DNA of 64,000 nucleotides from CAZCQG01 sp964500775 (GTDB lineage: Bacteria > Campylobacterota > Campylobacteria > Campylobacterales > CAZCQG01), in NCBI GenBank assembly GCA_964500775.1, contig CAZCQG010000004.1, positions 21,798 to 85,797 of the forward strand, given 5' to 3'. Below the pieces are notes generated by a model. That model was not told the origin of the DNA and ran no database searches. It saw only the letters and a program-made list of their open reading frames with translations. This document shows positions 35,291 through 44,159 of this stretch, piece by piece; position 1 is the stretch's first letter, and each line of letters begins with the position of its first letter. Made by a program: the position numbers and the translations under genes.

Positions 35291-37054
35291 TTGAAATTTA
35301 CACAATTAAGCGCGGTACGATCATACGATTTGCTCCTCTTTTTTATTTTCGGCTCAGTCACTTTTTTTCTCCTTTTTGCGGCATATCTTCTTAATAGCCA
35401 CTACGATTCCAAGTACTACACGGCACAACGAGATTCGTTTTTTACTACGATTTCCCAAAACTACAAAGAGGCATTTAAACAAATCATCCCTATGGGTAAA
35501 TACCAACTTAGAGATTATCTTAGAAAAAATGTAAACGATAATAGAATCATCAAAGAGATGGTGCTGCTAACAACCGACGGTACGATTATGGCGCATTCCG
35601 ATAGTGCGCTAAACGGTAAAAAAGCCGATGCGGCGCTACTAAGCATAATCCATGACACTTTACTTTTTGATTCTATCTCCAAAGAGTATATTCTCTATAA
35701 AACGCCCTCTTCTTCTCTAGTCAAAATTGCCACCGAGGTTGTCTCCGGCAGAGAGCAGCAGTTGCGCTACATACTCTATTTTACCATCGAAGACGAGACG
35801 TACAATCAAATCTATCGCAAAAGTAGGATAACCATAGGCGTTATGATTTTTTTATTGGTGTTTTTTTCCCTCGGAATCATTTGGAGCATATCGCATAGAT
35901 TCTCCCCTTTGTCAAAAAGTCTCGCAAAAAAATACGAATCGTTTCTCCAATACGCACCTATTATGTTATTTCTTCAAGATAAAGAAGGGAAGATACTAGA
36001 GGCATCAAAAAGTTTCTATAAAGAATTTGACAGCTGTAGCGTATGCTCATTCTACTCGCTTATGACCTCAAAAAACGACGAAATAAAAATGCGGGCACTC
36101 GACAAACAAATCCTGCTCAACAAAGAGGGGCGGGAATCCTATGTCGCAATAAGTACAAAAAAGGGTAAGAAAAATCTCCGTTTGTATAAATTTCCGATGT
36201 TTGATGAAAAGAAAGAGGTGATGCTTTGCGGTATGCTACTTGATATTAGCGAGCTTGAATCCCTAGAAAATGCATTGAGGCAAAAAAGTAGCGAACTAGA
36301 AATCATCAATAAAAAACTTCAAGAAGAGATAACCTATGAAATCGAACTCAATAAAAAGAAAGCGCTTATCCTCCTAGAAACTACCAAAAAAAATAAGCTT
36401 GCACTCCATGTGAAAAAATTTACCCAAAGTTGGAGGCAGCCGCTCAATAACATATATCTGCTCATTTCATCGATACTAGACACAAAAGAGTTTTCAAAAA
36501 AATATCTCGGAAGCACCCTGAAAAAATGTGAGTTAGAGCTTGAACGTTTGTCCCGTTCGGTATTGGGCTTTGATTCTATATTCGGAAAGGCTTCACAACC
36601 GGAGAAGTTTATCGTGCAAGAGGTACTTGATTTGGCACACAATTTCGTAAAATACGATCTCCGCACCAAAAACATCTCTATAAGAATCCAAAGCGGCGGT
36701 AGAATATCTCTCTTGTTAGATAAAAACTACCTTACCGAATTGTTTATATTAATCATTGCACTTATCATTGACCTCAAACATAAAGACCTCAAAGAACAAA
36801 CAGAGGTAAAAATTCGTGTAAAAAAGGTATTGAAAAGTAAATTAGTAATACAATTTATATTTCGTTTACTAGATATTGATTATTTTGACCTATTGCGCTA
36901 TCATAGCGGTGAGCTTGATGTCGTAAGCCCAGGGGCAAATCAGTACATCTATTTGATACAAAAGACTTTGAGCGGTAGGTACGGCGGTGAATTTTTTGCC
37001 TCTACCGAGAATGAAAATATGGTTTTAAGTTTGGAGGTAGCGCTTGAGCAGTAA
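35291..37054 (+). CDS. Degenerate membrane sensor histidine kinase
   Basis: 587 residues: transmembrane helix ~13-34, an extracytoplasmic sensor region, second helix ~180-200, a PAS-like domain ~224-320, a coiled coil, then a kinase-like region. The DHp motif reads FTQSWRQPLN (376-385) where active relatives have ISHQWRQPLN, so the acceptor His is Gln 379. The N box (ELFILIIALIIDLKHKD) lacks the conserved Asn, and no DxGxG loop is visible, so ATP binding is doubtful. It lies between rpoN and a receiver gene. The TTG at 35291 directly abuts AAGGAG, so the exact start is uncertain. Confidence 0.8.
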   Translation: MKFTQLSAVRSYDLLLFFIFGSVTFFLLFAAYLLNSHYDSKYYTAQRDSFFTTISQNYKEAFKQIIPMGKYQLRDYLRKNVNDNRIIKEMVLLTTDGTIMAHSDSALNGKKADAALLSIIHDTLLFDSISKEYILYKTPSSSLVKIATEVVSGREQQLRYILYFTIEDETYNQIYRKSRITIGVMIFLLVFFSLGIIWSISHRFSPLSKSLAKKYESFLQYAPIMLFLQDKEGKILEASKSFYKEFDSCSVCSFYSLMTSKNDEIKMRALDKQILLNKEGRESYVAISTKKGKKNLRLYKFPMFDEKKEVMLCGMLLDISELESLENALRQKSSELEIINKKLQEEITYEIELNKKKALILLETTKKNKLALHVKKFTQSWRQPLNNIYLLISSILDTKEFSKKYLGSTLKKCELELERLSRSVLGFDSIFGKASQPEKFIVQEVLDLAHNFVKYDLRTKNISIRIQSGGRISLLLDKNYLTELFILIIALIIDLKHKDLKEQTEVKIRVKKVLKSKLVIQFIFRLLDIDYFDLLRYHSGELDVVSPGANQYIYLIQKTLSGRYGGEFFASTENENMVLSLEVALEQ

Positions 37055-37436
37055 GTTTCCCGATGAGGATTTGAAGCTATTACAAAACATCAATGTACTC
37101 TACGTAGAGGACGATGATCTTACAAGAGAAGCTTTTTCGAGTATTTTATCTCGATTTGTGTCCACGCTTTACACCGCCGAAAACGGTGAAGTCGGATTAA
37201 ATAAATTTAAAGAGACGAATCCCGACATCGTCATCACCGACCTTGAGATGCCTAAGATGAACGGTATAGAGATGATTCATAAAATCCGCGAAGTATCCCC
37301 CAAAAAAACCATCATAGTGATAACCGCTTTTAAAGACGAGGCGCATAAGGCCGAAGATGCCGATCTCGTATTGGTCAAGCCCGTAAAAAGAGACTTTCTA
37401 CTTGATGCGCTGATTAACGAGGCGAAGAAACTCTAA
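37044..37436 (+). CDS. Single-domain response regulator
   Basis: 130 residues, one receiver domain with no output domain. Acidic pocket VEDDD, acceptor Asp in ITDLEMPKMNG, switch Thr in VITAF and Lys in LVKPV are all intact. The start is TTG at 37044 with GGAGG upstream, overlapping the end of the degenerate kinase gene, so the two are co-expressed. It may take phosphate from another kinase because its neighbour lacks the acceptor His. Confidence 0.9.
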   Translation: MSSKFPDEDLKLLQNINVLYVEDDDLTREAFSSILSRFVSTLYTAENGEVGLNKFKETNPDIVITDLEMPKMNGIEMIHKIREVSPKKTIIVITAFKDEAHKAEDADLVLVKPVKRDFLLDALINEAKKL

Positions 37437-37443
37437 AGCCTCG

Positions 37444-38094
37444 TTATTCGCATTTCAAAACAAAATCTCCCCGCACATTTACGCTTTTTTTTGGTTCGAT
37501 AGGGATTTGCGTAGGCGAAGCTACCTTGAGAGTTATCTCCGCACTCGTATCATATGCTCTATAAGGGATGTTTATTTCTTGTGAATAGAGTCTAATATTC
37601 TTATGCTCGCATTTGAAACCAAACTCGTTTTCTAGCTCTTTAGCATACTGTACACTCTTTTTTATCACCGTCTTTTCGAGAGCTTCTACCTCTTTTTTAT
37701 AGTCGACATCGGGGATAAAAGGTTTTATAGGGAGGATTCTTATCTTAAATACCTCTTTGTCAAGTGCGCTTTCCATCGTCTCCACCGCATCATCAAACGT
37801 ATCAGCCGTTTCAAATTTACAATCAAACTCTATTCTCCCCAAATACCCGATAAACTCTCTTTCTCCTTTGTCGTATTTATAATTTGGGTAGAGCGAATAT
37901 TCACCGCCCGCACAAACGCTCTGCTGCGCTTTGAGTTTTTCTAGCAGCGAATCAAACCCTTTTTTTATAAATTCGAAACTTTTTTCGTTTGCCTCTATGA
38001 CTATTTTCGACTCGAATGATTTCGCCGTAATTTCGCCGCTAACTTCTCTTGAGTACTCTATCTCCGTTGCCCAAACAAAAGTACCGAATGCCAA
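37444..38094 (-). CDS. SIMPL-domain (DUF541) periplasmic protein with disturbed start
   Basis: About 216 residues from a TTG at 38094. The protein resembles the SIMPL/DUF541 family (secreted proteins of unclear function). In-frame codons upstream of the TTG encode IRKIITIL, which with LAFGTFVWA makes a good signal peptide, but no ATG/GTG/TTG is available there, only ATA at 38118. An ATG at 38121-38123, in TGATG overlap with the upstream stop, reads ATG CGA TAA in the wrong frame. One missing base would restore a normal start. Either the gene is damaged, a base call is wrong, or initiation is unusual. Confidence 0.65.
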   Translation of the reverse strand: MAFGTFVWATEIEYSREVSGEITAKSFESKIVIEANEKSFEFIKKGFDSLLEKLKAQQSVCAGGEYSLYPNYKYDKGEREFIGYLGRIEFDCKFETADTFDDAVETMESALDKEVFKIRILPIKPFIPDVDYKKEVEALEKTVIKKSVQYAKELENEFGFKCEHKNIRLYSQEINIPYRAYDTSAEITLKVASPTQIPIEPKKSVNVRGDFVLKCE

Positions 38095-38122
38095 AAGGAT
38101 TGTAATTATTTTTCTTATCGCA

Positions 38123-39394
38123 TCACCCTCTAAATTTGGATATTGTCATACCGACGAGCGATATAACGTCTTCGTATCGCTTTTTACTCTCTAAAAAATT
38201 CGCTTTCACTTGTTCGCTTTTTGGTTTCTCTTTTTCATAGACGCGTTGCGTCGCTTCTAATTCTTTGGTACTGTTTAGAAGCTTTATCTTTAGTCTCTCC
38301 ACTTCCCCTTCTAGGCGCTTTCTATTTTTAAACAATGTGTCTTCTTCAACACTCAACTGTTTAATTCTGTTTGAAATGGGCTCTATTTCATCGTTTGATG
38401 CTTTTTTTGTCTTTAATTCAATAAGCTTACTCTTGAGTTCCTTTAGCTCCGTAAGAGAGCTGTCGGCTTTCTCTTTTGCTTCCGTCAACTCCCCTTCGCT
38501 ACTTGCTATCTCTTTTTTTAATCGCTCTATTTCGCTAGAGATTTCGGCTATTTGATGTTCAAATCCTTTGAGCTTCTGTGTAAAAAATTTGAAAGATTCT
38601 GCAGCTTTTTTATAGGTCATTCCGAGCTGTAAAATTATTACTTTATTTATTCTTGTTCCCTTTGGATCGACAAAGTAGGGCTTTTGCAATTTTGAGCCAT
38701 CAGGTTTAGATATGGTGTCTCCATTGTAAAAATCTATAAAATCGCTTGCTTGTTTATTGCCGCTCATCATAAGATTTACATATTTATCGGCTATGATATT
38801 CAGGGATTGGTCAAAAAATTTTCTAAAAATAAAATTGACAAGCCCCTCTATAACAAACTTCTCCTCGTTCGTGGCGGCACTTAGAAAATTTCCGATTCTT
38901 GTTTGAAAAACCTTTACAAACAGGGGGGTGAAAGTAAAATTGTTCACTTTTTCAATATTGAGTTCCGCATTGAGTGCTTCGAGGGCAATCTTTTTTATCT
39001 CTTCTTGGAAGTTAATCTTTTTTGCGAGTTTCGCGTATATGTTTTCCAATTCTTCCGGAGGAAGTCCGTTAAAACGCTTTTCAATGCCGCCGGAGGAAGA
39101 ATCTTGCGATTGATTTACCACGTCGTGATTAAAAATACGCACTACTAGCTTATCGCCCATAGCGACCACCACGTCTCTATCGTGCAAATCAAGCGCATTC
39201 CGCAAAGCACATTTAAGTGCTTCGTTGGCATCCTTTTTGTCGATTTCGTTTTCACATTTTGCTAAAATAGCATCTTTTAATTTCGGCGGTATTACAATGA
39301 GATCTTCGCGCTGTTTTGAGCCAAGGATAGTCTCCTTGATTTTCAGAACGATTTGCGTCATTTTTTTACACATCTGAGCGCGAGCGTCGACCAT
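38123..39394 (-). CDS. Unknown coiled-coil protein, 423 residues
   Basis: Not recognised. No signal peptide or membrane span. The N-terminal ~270 residues look folded (IVLKIKETILGSKQREDLIV, LLFV-type hydrophobic helices); residues ~275-405 are a long predicted coiled coil rich in E, K and L (EISSEIERLKKEIASSEGEL, RLEGEVERLKIKLL). It ends SLVGMTISKFRG. The stop overlaps the lost start of the SIMPL gene by 1 nt (TGATG), implying an operon. The ATG at 39394 lacks a strong ribosome site. A structural or scaffold role is conceivable but unsupported. Confidence 0.72.
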   Translation of the reverse strand: MVDARAQMCKKMTQIVLKIKETILGSKQREDLIVIPPKLKDAILAKCENEIDKKDANEALKCALRNALDLHDRDVVVAMGDKLVVRIFNHDVVNQSQDSSSGGIEKRFNGLPPEELENIYAKLAKKINFQEEIKKIALEALNAELNIEKVNNFTFTPLFVKVFQTRIGNFLSAATNEEKFVIEGLVNFIFRKFFDQSLNIIADKYVNLMMSGNKQASDFIDFYNGDTISKPDGSKLQKPYFVDPKGTRINKVIILQLGMTYKKAAESFKFFTQKLKGFEHQIAEISSEIERLKKEIASSEGELTEAKEKADSSLTELKELKSKLIELKTKKASNDEIEPISNRIKQLSVEEDTLFKNRKRLEGEVERLKIKLLNSTKELEATQRVYEKEKPKSEQVKANFLESKKRYEDVISLVGMTISKFRG

Positions 39395-39496
39395 TGTCTA
39401 TAAACCTTTTTTACTTTTATTAAATAATATGTTAACAAATTATCCATTCATCTAAGATTGTAAAAATTTTCCGCTCATATTTTTTATGGAGTTTTT

Positions 39497-40552
39497 ATGC
39501 TTGTACATATTTGCTGTAGCGTCGATAGCCACTACTTTCTTACAAAGCTGCGTGAGTGCTATCCGAATGAAAAGATTATCGGGTACTTCTATAATCCCAA
39601 TATCCATCCGCAAAGCGAATACGATTTACGTCTATATGATGTAAAAATAAGTTGTGAATCTTTGAATATACCTCTTATCGTTGAAGAGTACGCATTGGAA
39701 TCTTGGATGGATGCGACACGCGAGCTCCAAGAATCTCCCGAAAAAGGGGAGCGTTGCAATGTTTGTTTTACCCATAGGCTTGAGAAAACCGCGCAAAAAG
39801 CGCTCACCCTTGGAATCTCTTCGATAACAACGACTTTACTTATGAGCCCAAAGAAATCGATAGAAAAATTACAAACCATCGGAGAAACGATCGCAACAAA
39901 ATATAATCTTGATTTTTTTAGCGACGATTTTAGGAGCGACGGCGGGACGAGCAGACAGTTTGCCGCGGCAAAGGAGCTACGCCTCTACCAACAAAATTAT
40001 TGCGGCTGTTTTTTTGCGCTAGGACAACAAAATAGAAATCGTGAATTTCACGTCGAGCTATTCTCGCCTCTCAATAAATCTTACTCTCCTACCGCCTCAC
40101 AAAATAAGCTTCCGCTATTTCAACAAAGGGATACACAAAATGCAACTTTACTGAAAAGCACCGCACTTGATTATTGTGTCAAGAAGTTTATTTTTAAAAA
40201 AGAAAATATCCCTACAAAAGCGCATCTTCTCCCTTATTCAATGACGAATTTAAAAATGATTTCCGGAAAAATTGCGGCAGAGAAAAATAATATTTTCTAT
40301 CTTGAAAAAGGCGGTGTTATCATTATCTCATTAGCTACTTACAACACTTTTTCGCCAAAAAAATTTTCCTCCGTAGATTCGCTTCTATCAGAATCTAACA
40401 CTTTTGAAACAGAGGTACAAATCCGTACCCGAATTGACGGAAATTACTCTTTTAACCCCATAGTGATTCTCGACACCGTTTCTTTAGATGCAAAATATAC
40501 CGTTGAACTAGAATCCTCCATACAACTCGGTACGACGCATAGGGTCTTGTAA
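39497..40552 (+). CDS. queH: Epoxyqueuosine reductase QueH
   Basis: 351 residues. QueH (formerly DUF208) reduces epoxyqueuosine to queuosine in tRNA, replacing QueG. It has the N-terminal CC pair in HICCSVDS, the RCNVCF pair and NYCGCFFAL, matching the iron-binding and 4Fe-4S cysteines of the family. The C-terminal ~150 residues exceed the core domain and look less conserved. GGAG precedes the ATG. Confidence 0.9.
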   Translation: MLVHICCSVDSHYFLTKLRECYPNEKIIGYFYNPNIHPQSEYDLRLYDVKISCESLNIPLIVEEYALESWMDATRELQESPEKGERCNVCFTHRLEKTAQKALTLGISSITTTLLMSPKKSIEKLQTIGETIATKYNLDFFSDDFRSDGGTSRQFAAAKELRLYQQNYCGCFFALGQQNRNREFHVELFSPLNKSYSPTASQNKLPLFQQRDTQNATLLKSTALDYCVKKFIFKKENIPTKAHLLPYSMTNLKMISGKIAAEKNNIFYLEKGGVIIISLATYNTFSPKKFSSVDSLLSESNTFETEVQIRTRIDGNYSFNPIVILDTVSLDAKYTVELESSIQLGTTHRVL

Positions 40553-40592
40553 ACCTATTTTTGGTAAAATCGCGACATCAAGGAGTAAGAAA

Positions 40593-41042
40593 ATGTTTGA
40601 CGTAACGAGAATCAAAGAAATATTACCGCATAGATTCCCATTCCTCCTCGTGGATAGGGTAACTAGCATCAATCTCAACAACGATATAGAAGCTTTTAAA
40701 AACGTGACGATTAACGAGCAACTGTTTGAAGGGCACTTTCCCGTCCAGCCTATATACCCCGGAGTAATGATCATCGAAGGTCTCGCGCAAGCGGGAGGTG
40801 TTTTGGCATTTCTTAGTATGTACGGAGAAGAGGCAAAAAACAACGGTGATAAGATCGTCTATTTTATGGGTATCGACAATGCGAAATTTAGAAGCCCCGT
40901 AGTGCCGGGAGATAGACTGGTCTACAAACTCAACGTACTGAAGACAAAAGGGAAGGTTTGGGTTTTAGAGGGGAAAGCATACGTCGAGGGAAAACTCGTA
41001 GCAGAAGCCGAACTCAAAGCGATGATGGCGGATAAAGAATAA
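40593..41042 (+). CDS. fabZ: 3-hydroxyacyl-ACP dehydratase FabZ
   Basis: 149 residues, hot-dog fold. It dehydrates 3-hydroxyacyl-ACP in fatty acid elongation. The catalytic His and Glu are in EGHFPVQPIYPGVMIIEGLA; HRFPFLLVDRV opens the fold. AAGGAG precedes the ATG. It is followed by lpxA after 17 nt, the common pairing at the lipid A branch point. Confidence 0.97.
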   Translation: MFDVTRIKEILPHRFPFLLVDRVTSINLNNDIEAFKNVTINEQLFEGHFPVQPIYPGVMIIEGLAQAGGVLAFLSMYGEEAKNNGDKIVYFMGIDNAKFRSPVVPGDRLVYKLNVLKTKGKVWVLEGKAYVEGKLVAEAELKAMMADKE

Positions 41043-41059
41043 ATTAAAGAGACAAAACT

Positions 41060-41854
41060 ATGTGCAAAATAGCAAAAACGGCAATCATCGGAAAAGAGGT
41101 CGAGCTAGGAGAAAACATCGAAATAGGTGATTTTTGCGTCTTAGAGGGCAATATCAAAATAGGCAATGGCACAAAAATTGCTAATAGCACGGTAGTTAGC
41201 GGCAAGGTTACTATCGGCGAAAACAATAAAATCTATTCGTTCGTCACTCTGGGCTCACATCCGCAGAGTATTTCTTACAAGGGTGAAGAGGTAGAACTCA
41301 TCATCGGCAACGGCAATACGATACGAGAATACGCGATGTACAATCCCGGCACCCCGGGACACGGCGGCAAAACCGTAATAGGAGATAACAACTTTTTGAT
41401 GGCATATACCCACATAGCGCACGACTGTATAGTCGGCAACAACAATATATTTGCCAACGGTGCGACGCTCGCGGGTCACGTAGAAATAGGAAATAATATC
41501 AATATCGGCGGACTTACCCCGATACATCAGTTTGCTAAAGTGGGTGATTTTTGTATGATCGCGGGTGGTTCTGCACTATCGCAAGATATTCCGCCCTATT
41601 GCATCGCCGAAGGGAATCGCGCCAAGATTCGCGGACTCAATAAGTATGCTTTGCGAAAAAATTTTACAAGAGAACAAGTTGATGAGATAGCACATGTTTT
41701 CAAGGTAATGTTTCGAGGTGTTATGCCGCTTAAAGATCAAGCAGCACTTTTAATGGAGGAGTACCGAGGTATCGCTCACATTGAAAAATTTTGCGATTTT
41801 ATACTAAATTCAAAAAGAGGCATACCCTTTTCGAGGAATAGCGATGAATACTAG
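41060..41854 (+). CDS. lpxA: UDP-N-acetylglucosamine acyltransferase
   Basis: 264 residues. It performs the first acylation of lipid A synthesis. Hexapeptide repeats fill the N-terminal two thirds (IGDFCVLEGNIKIGNGTKI), the catalytic His lies in HIAHDCIVGNNNIFANGAT, and a helical C-terminus follows (NKYALRKNFTREQV). Its end overlaps clpX by 11 nt. Confidence 0.97.
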   Translation: MCKIAKTAIIGKEVELGENIEIGDFCVLEGNIKIGNGTKIANSTVVSGKVTIGENNKIYSFVTLGSHPQSISYKGEEVELIIGNGNTIREYAMYNPGTPGHGGKTVIGDNNFLMAYTHIAHDCIVGNNNIFANGATLAGHVEIGNNINIGGLTPIHQFAKVGDFCMIAGGSALSQDIPPYCIAEGNRAKIRGLNKYALRKNFTREQVDEIAHVFKVMFRGVMPLKDQAALLMEEYRGIAHIEKFCDFILNSKRGIPFSRNSDEY

Positions 41855-43073
41855 AAGTTGCAGTTTTTGCAAAGCCAAAGAATCTCCTACAAACCCGCTT
41901 ATTGCAGGGAATAACGTCTATATCTGCAAAAATTGCGTCATAAGCGCCCATAAAATTTTATTCGGAGAGGGCGAATCTGAAGAGAGCTTCGATCTCGAAA
42001 AAGGGCTTCCTACGCCAAAAGAGCTAAAATCTGCCCTTGATGATTATGTCATCGGACAAGACAGAGCCAAAAAAATATTCTCCGTCGCCGTCTACAACCA
42101 CTACAAAAGAATCTTCAAACAAAGCAAAGAAGACGAGGACGATACTGAAATAGCGAAATCAAACGTCCTTTTTATAGGACCTACCGGTAGCGGCAAAACG
42201 CTTATGGCGCAGACGTTGGCGAGATTCCTCGATGTCCCTATCGCCATAGCCGATGCCACAAGTTTAACTGAAGCGGGCTACGTGGGCGAAGATGTGGAAA
42301 ATATCCTTACTCGACTTATCCAAGCTGCTGACGGTGACATCAAAAAAGCCGAGAAAGGGATAGTCTTTATAGATGAAATAGACAAAATCTCTAGAATGTC
42401 GGAAAACCGCTCTATCACAAGAGACGTATCGGGTGAAGGGGTGCAACAAGCGCTTCTCAAAATCATTGAGGGAAGTATCGTAAACGTCCCGCCTAAAGGG
42501 GGGAGAAAACATCCTAATCAGGAGTTTTTACAAATCGACACTAGTCATATCCTCTTTGTATGCGGCGGTGCGTTTGATGGATTGACGGAGATTATCAAAA
42601 GAAGGCTCGGCGGGAATGTACTTGGTTTTACAAGCGATAAAAAAAGTAAAAAAGATGAAGAAAATATACTTGCTTTCGTCGAACCCGATGATTTGGTGAG
42701 TTATGGACTCATCCCTGAACTCATCGGTCGTCTCCACGTTACTACGACACTGGAGAATATCTCTAAAGAAGATATGATTCATATCCTCACCAAACCAAAA
42801 AACTCGCTCATCAAACAATATAAAAAAATATTTACGATCGATAATGCGAATCTCATCTTTGAAGAAGAGGCTTTGGAAGCAGTAGCAGAACTCGCCATAA
42901 AAAGAAAGACGGGCGCGAGAGGACTACGCTCTATCTTAGAAGAGGTGACGAGCGATACGATGTTTGAGCTTCCGGAGCTTTCGGGGTACGACGTAATAGT
43001 CACAAAAGATACGGTAATAAAGAAAGAGAAGCCTTTGTTAGTAAAGTCTAATAACGCAAAAAAAAGTGCATAA
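41844..43073 (+). CDS. clpX: ATP-dependent Clp protease ATPase subunit ClpX
   Basis: 409 residues. It unfolds substrates for ClpP. The N-terminal zinc domain has CSFCKAK and CKNC; Walker A is FIGPTGSGKTLMAQ; the pore loop is GYVGED; Walker B is IVFIDEIDKI; the RKH-type loop and IGF-like element appear as GRKHP and LGF. AGGAA precedes the ATG inside lpxA. Confidence 0.97.
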   Translation: MNTRSCSFCKAKESPTNPLIAGNNVYICKNCVISAHKILFGEGESEESFDLEKGLPTPKELKSALDDYVIGQDRAKKIFSVAVYNHYKRIFKQSKEDEDDTEIAKSNVLFIGPTGSGKTLMAQTLARFLDVPIAIADATSLTEAGYVGEDVENILTRLIQAADGDIKKAEKGIVFIDEIDKISRMSENRSITRDVSGEGVQQALLKIIEGSIVNVPPKGGRKHPNQEFLQIDTSHILFVCGGAFDGLTEIIKRRLGGNVLGFTSDKKSKKDEENILAFVEPDDLVSYGLIPELIGRLHVTTTLENISKEDMIHILTKPKNSLIKQYKKIFTIDNANLIFEEEALEAVAELAIKRKTGARGLRSILEEVTSDTMFELPELSGYDVIVTKDTVIKKEKPLLVKSNNAKKSA

Positions 43074-43090
43074 ATTAAAAAGGGTGGTGG

Positions 43091-44125
43091 ATGCTTTTAG
43101 ATAAGATAATCGGTGTTTTTTCACACGATATAGCGATAGATTTGGGTACGGCAAACACGTTGGTACTGATAAAAGGGAAGGGTATTATTATAAACGAACC
43201 TTCCGTAGTGGCGGTACAAAACGATAAGTACGGCAAGAATAAGATTCTAGCCGTGGGCAAAGAGGCAAAAGAGATGGTGGGCAAAACCCCGGGCAATATC
43301 CAAGCGGTGCGCCCTATGAAAGACGGCGTAATCGCCGACTTTGATATGACCGAAAAGATGATTCGCTACTTCATAGAAAAAGCGCACAAAAGAAAAGCGT
43401 TTATCAGACCAAGAATCATCGTCTGCGTCCCCTACGGTCTCACGGGTGTGGAAAGAAAAGCGGTCAAGGAATCCGCACTCCTCGCGGGTGCACGTGAGGT
43501 ATTCCTTATCGAAGAACCTATGGCTGCGGCTATCGGGGCGGGACTACCTATACGAGACCCTAAGGGGAGCCTCGTAGTAGACATCGGCGGCGGAACTACG
43601 GAAATAGGCGTTGTCTCACTCGGTGGATTAGTCATCAGTAAATCTATCAGGGTTGCGGGAGATAAGATAGATTCTGCAGTGGTAGATTACGTCAAGAAAA
43701 AATACAACCTTTTGATAGGCGATCGAACGGGCGAAGAGATAAAAATAAGTATCGGTTCTGCCGTAGCATTGGAAGAGCCGCTCAAAATGCTCGTCAAAGG
43801 GCGCGATCAAGTAAGCGGGCTATTAAACACTATCGAACTTACCAGTGAAGACGTGAGAGAAGCCATGAAAGAGCCATTGAAAGATATGAGCGATTCATTA
43901 AAAATCGTTCTTGAAAAGATGCCGCCTGATCTCGCCGGAGACATCGTAGAAAACGGTATTATCTTAACCGGCGGGGGTGCACTCATTAGAGGGCTAGACA
44001 AATATCTTAGCGACATCGTCAAGCTCCCCGTTTACGTTGCCGACGAACCGCTATTGGCTGTAGCAAAAGGGACGGGTAAAGCACTAGAAGAGATAGACCT
44101 ACTTCAGTCTCTCGCCGGAGAGTAA
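43091..44125 (+). CDS. mreB: Rod-shape actin homologue MreB
   Basis: 344 residues. It forms membrane-bound filaments that guide lateral wall synthesis. Actin-family phosphate loops are IDLGTANTLVLIKGKG and VVDIGGGTTEIGVVSLGG; the adenosine motif is ILTGGGALIRGLD. GGTGGTGG precedes the ATG. In relatives mreC usually follows; here the next gene is on the opposite strand and mreC is absent from the window. rodA lies separately at 60816. Confidence 0.97.
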   Translation: MLLDKIIGVFSHDIAIDLGTANTLVLIKGKGIIINEPSVVAVQNDKYGKNKILAVGKEAKEMVGKTPGNIQAVRPMKDGVIADFDMTEKMIRYFIEKAHKRKAFIRPRIIVCVPYGLTGVERKAVKESALLAGAREVFLIEEPMAAAIGAGLPIRDPKGSLVVDIGGGTTEIGVVSLGGLVISKSIRVAGDKIDSAVVDYVKKKYNLLIGDRTGEEIKISIGSAVALEEPLKMLVKGRDQVSGLLNTIELTSEDVREAMKEPLKDMSDSLKIVLEKMPPDLAGDIVENGIILTGGGALIRGLDKYLSDIVKLPVYVADEPLLAVAKGTGKALEEIDLLQSLAGE

Positions 44126-44128
44126 GCA

Positions 44129-44159
44129 CGGACATTAGAGACTTACAGTCTCGCGTCCG
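44129..44159. terminator. Hairpin between convergent mreB and dehydrogenase genes
   Basis: CGGAC (44129-44133) pairs with GTCCG (44155-44159), and inside them GAGACT (44138-44143) pairs with AGTCTC (44147-44152) around a TAC loop. The structure sits exactly at the junction of two convergent genes and includes the stop of the minus-strand gene. It could serve either direction; no T run is obvious. Confidence 0.5.
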
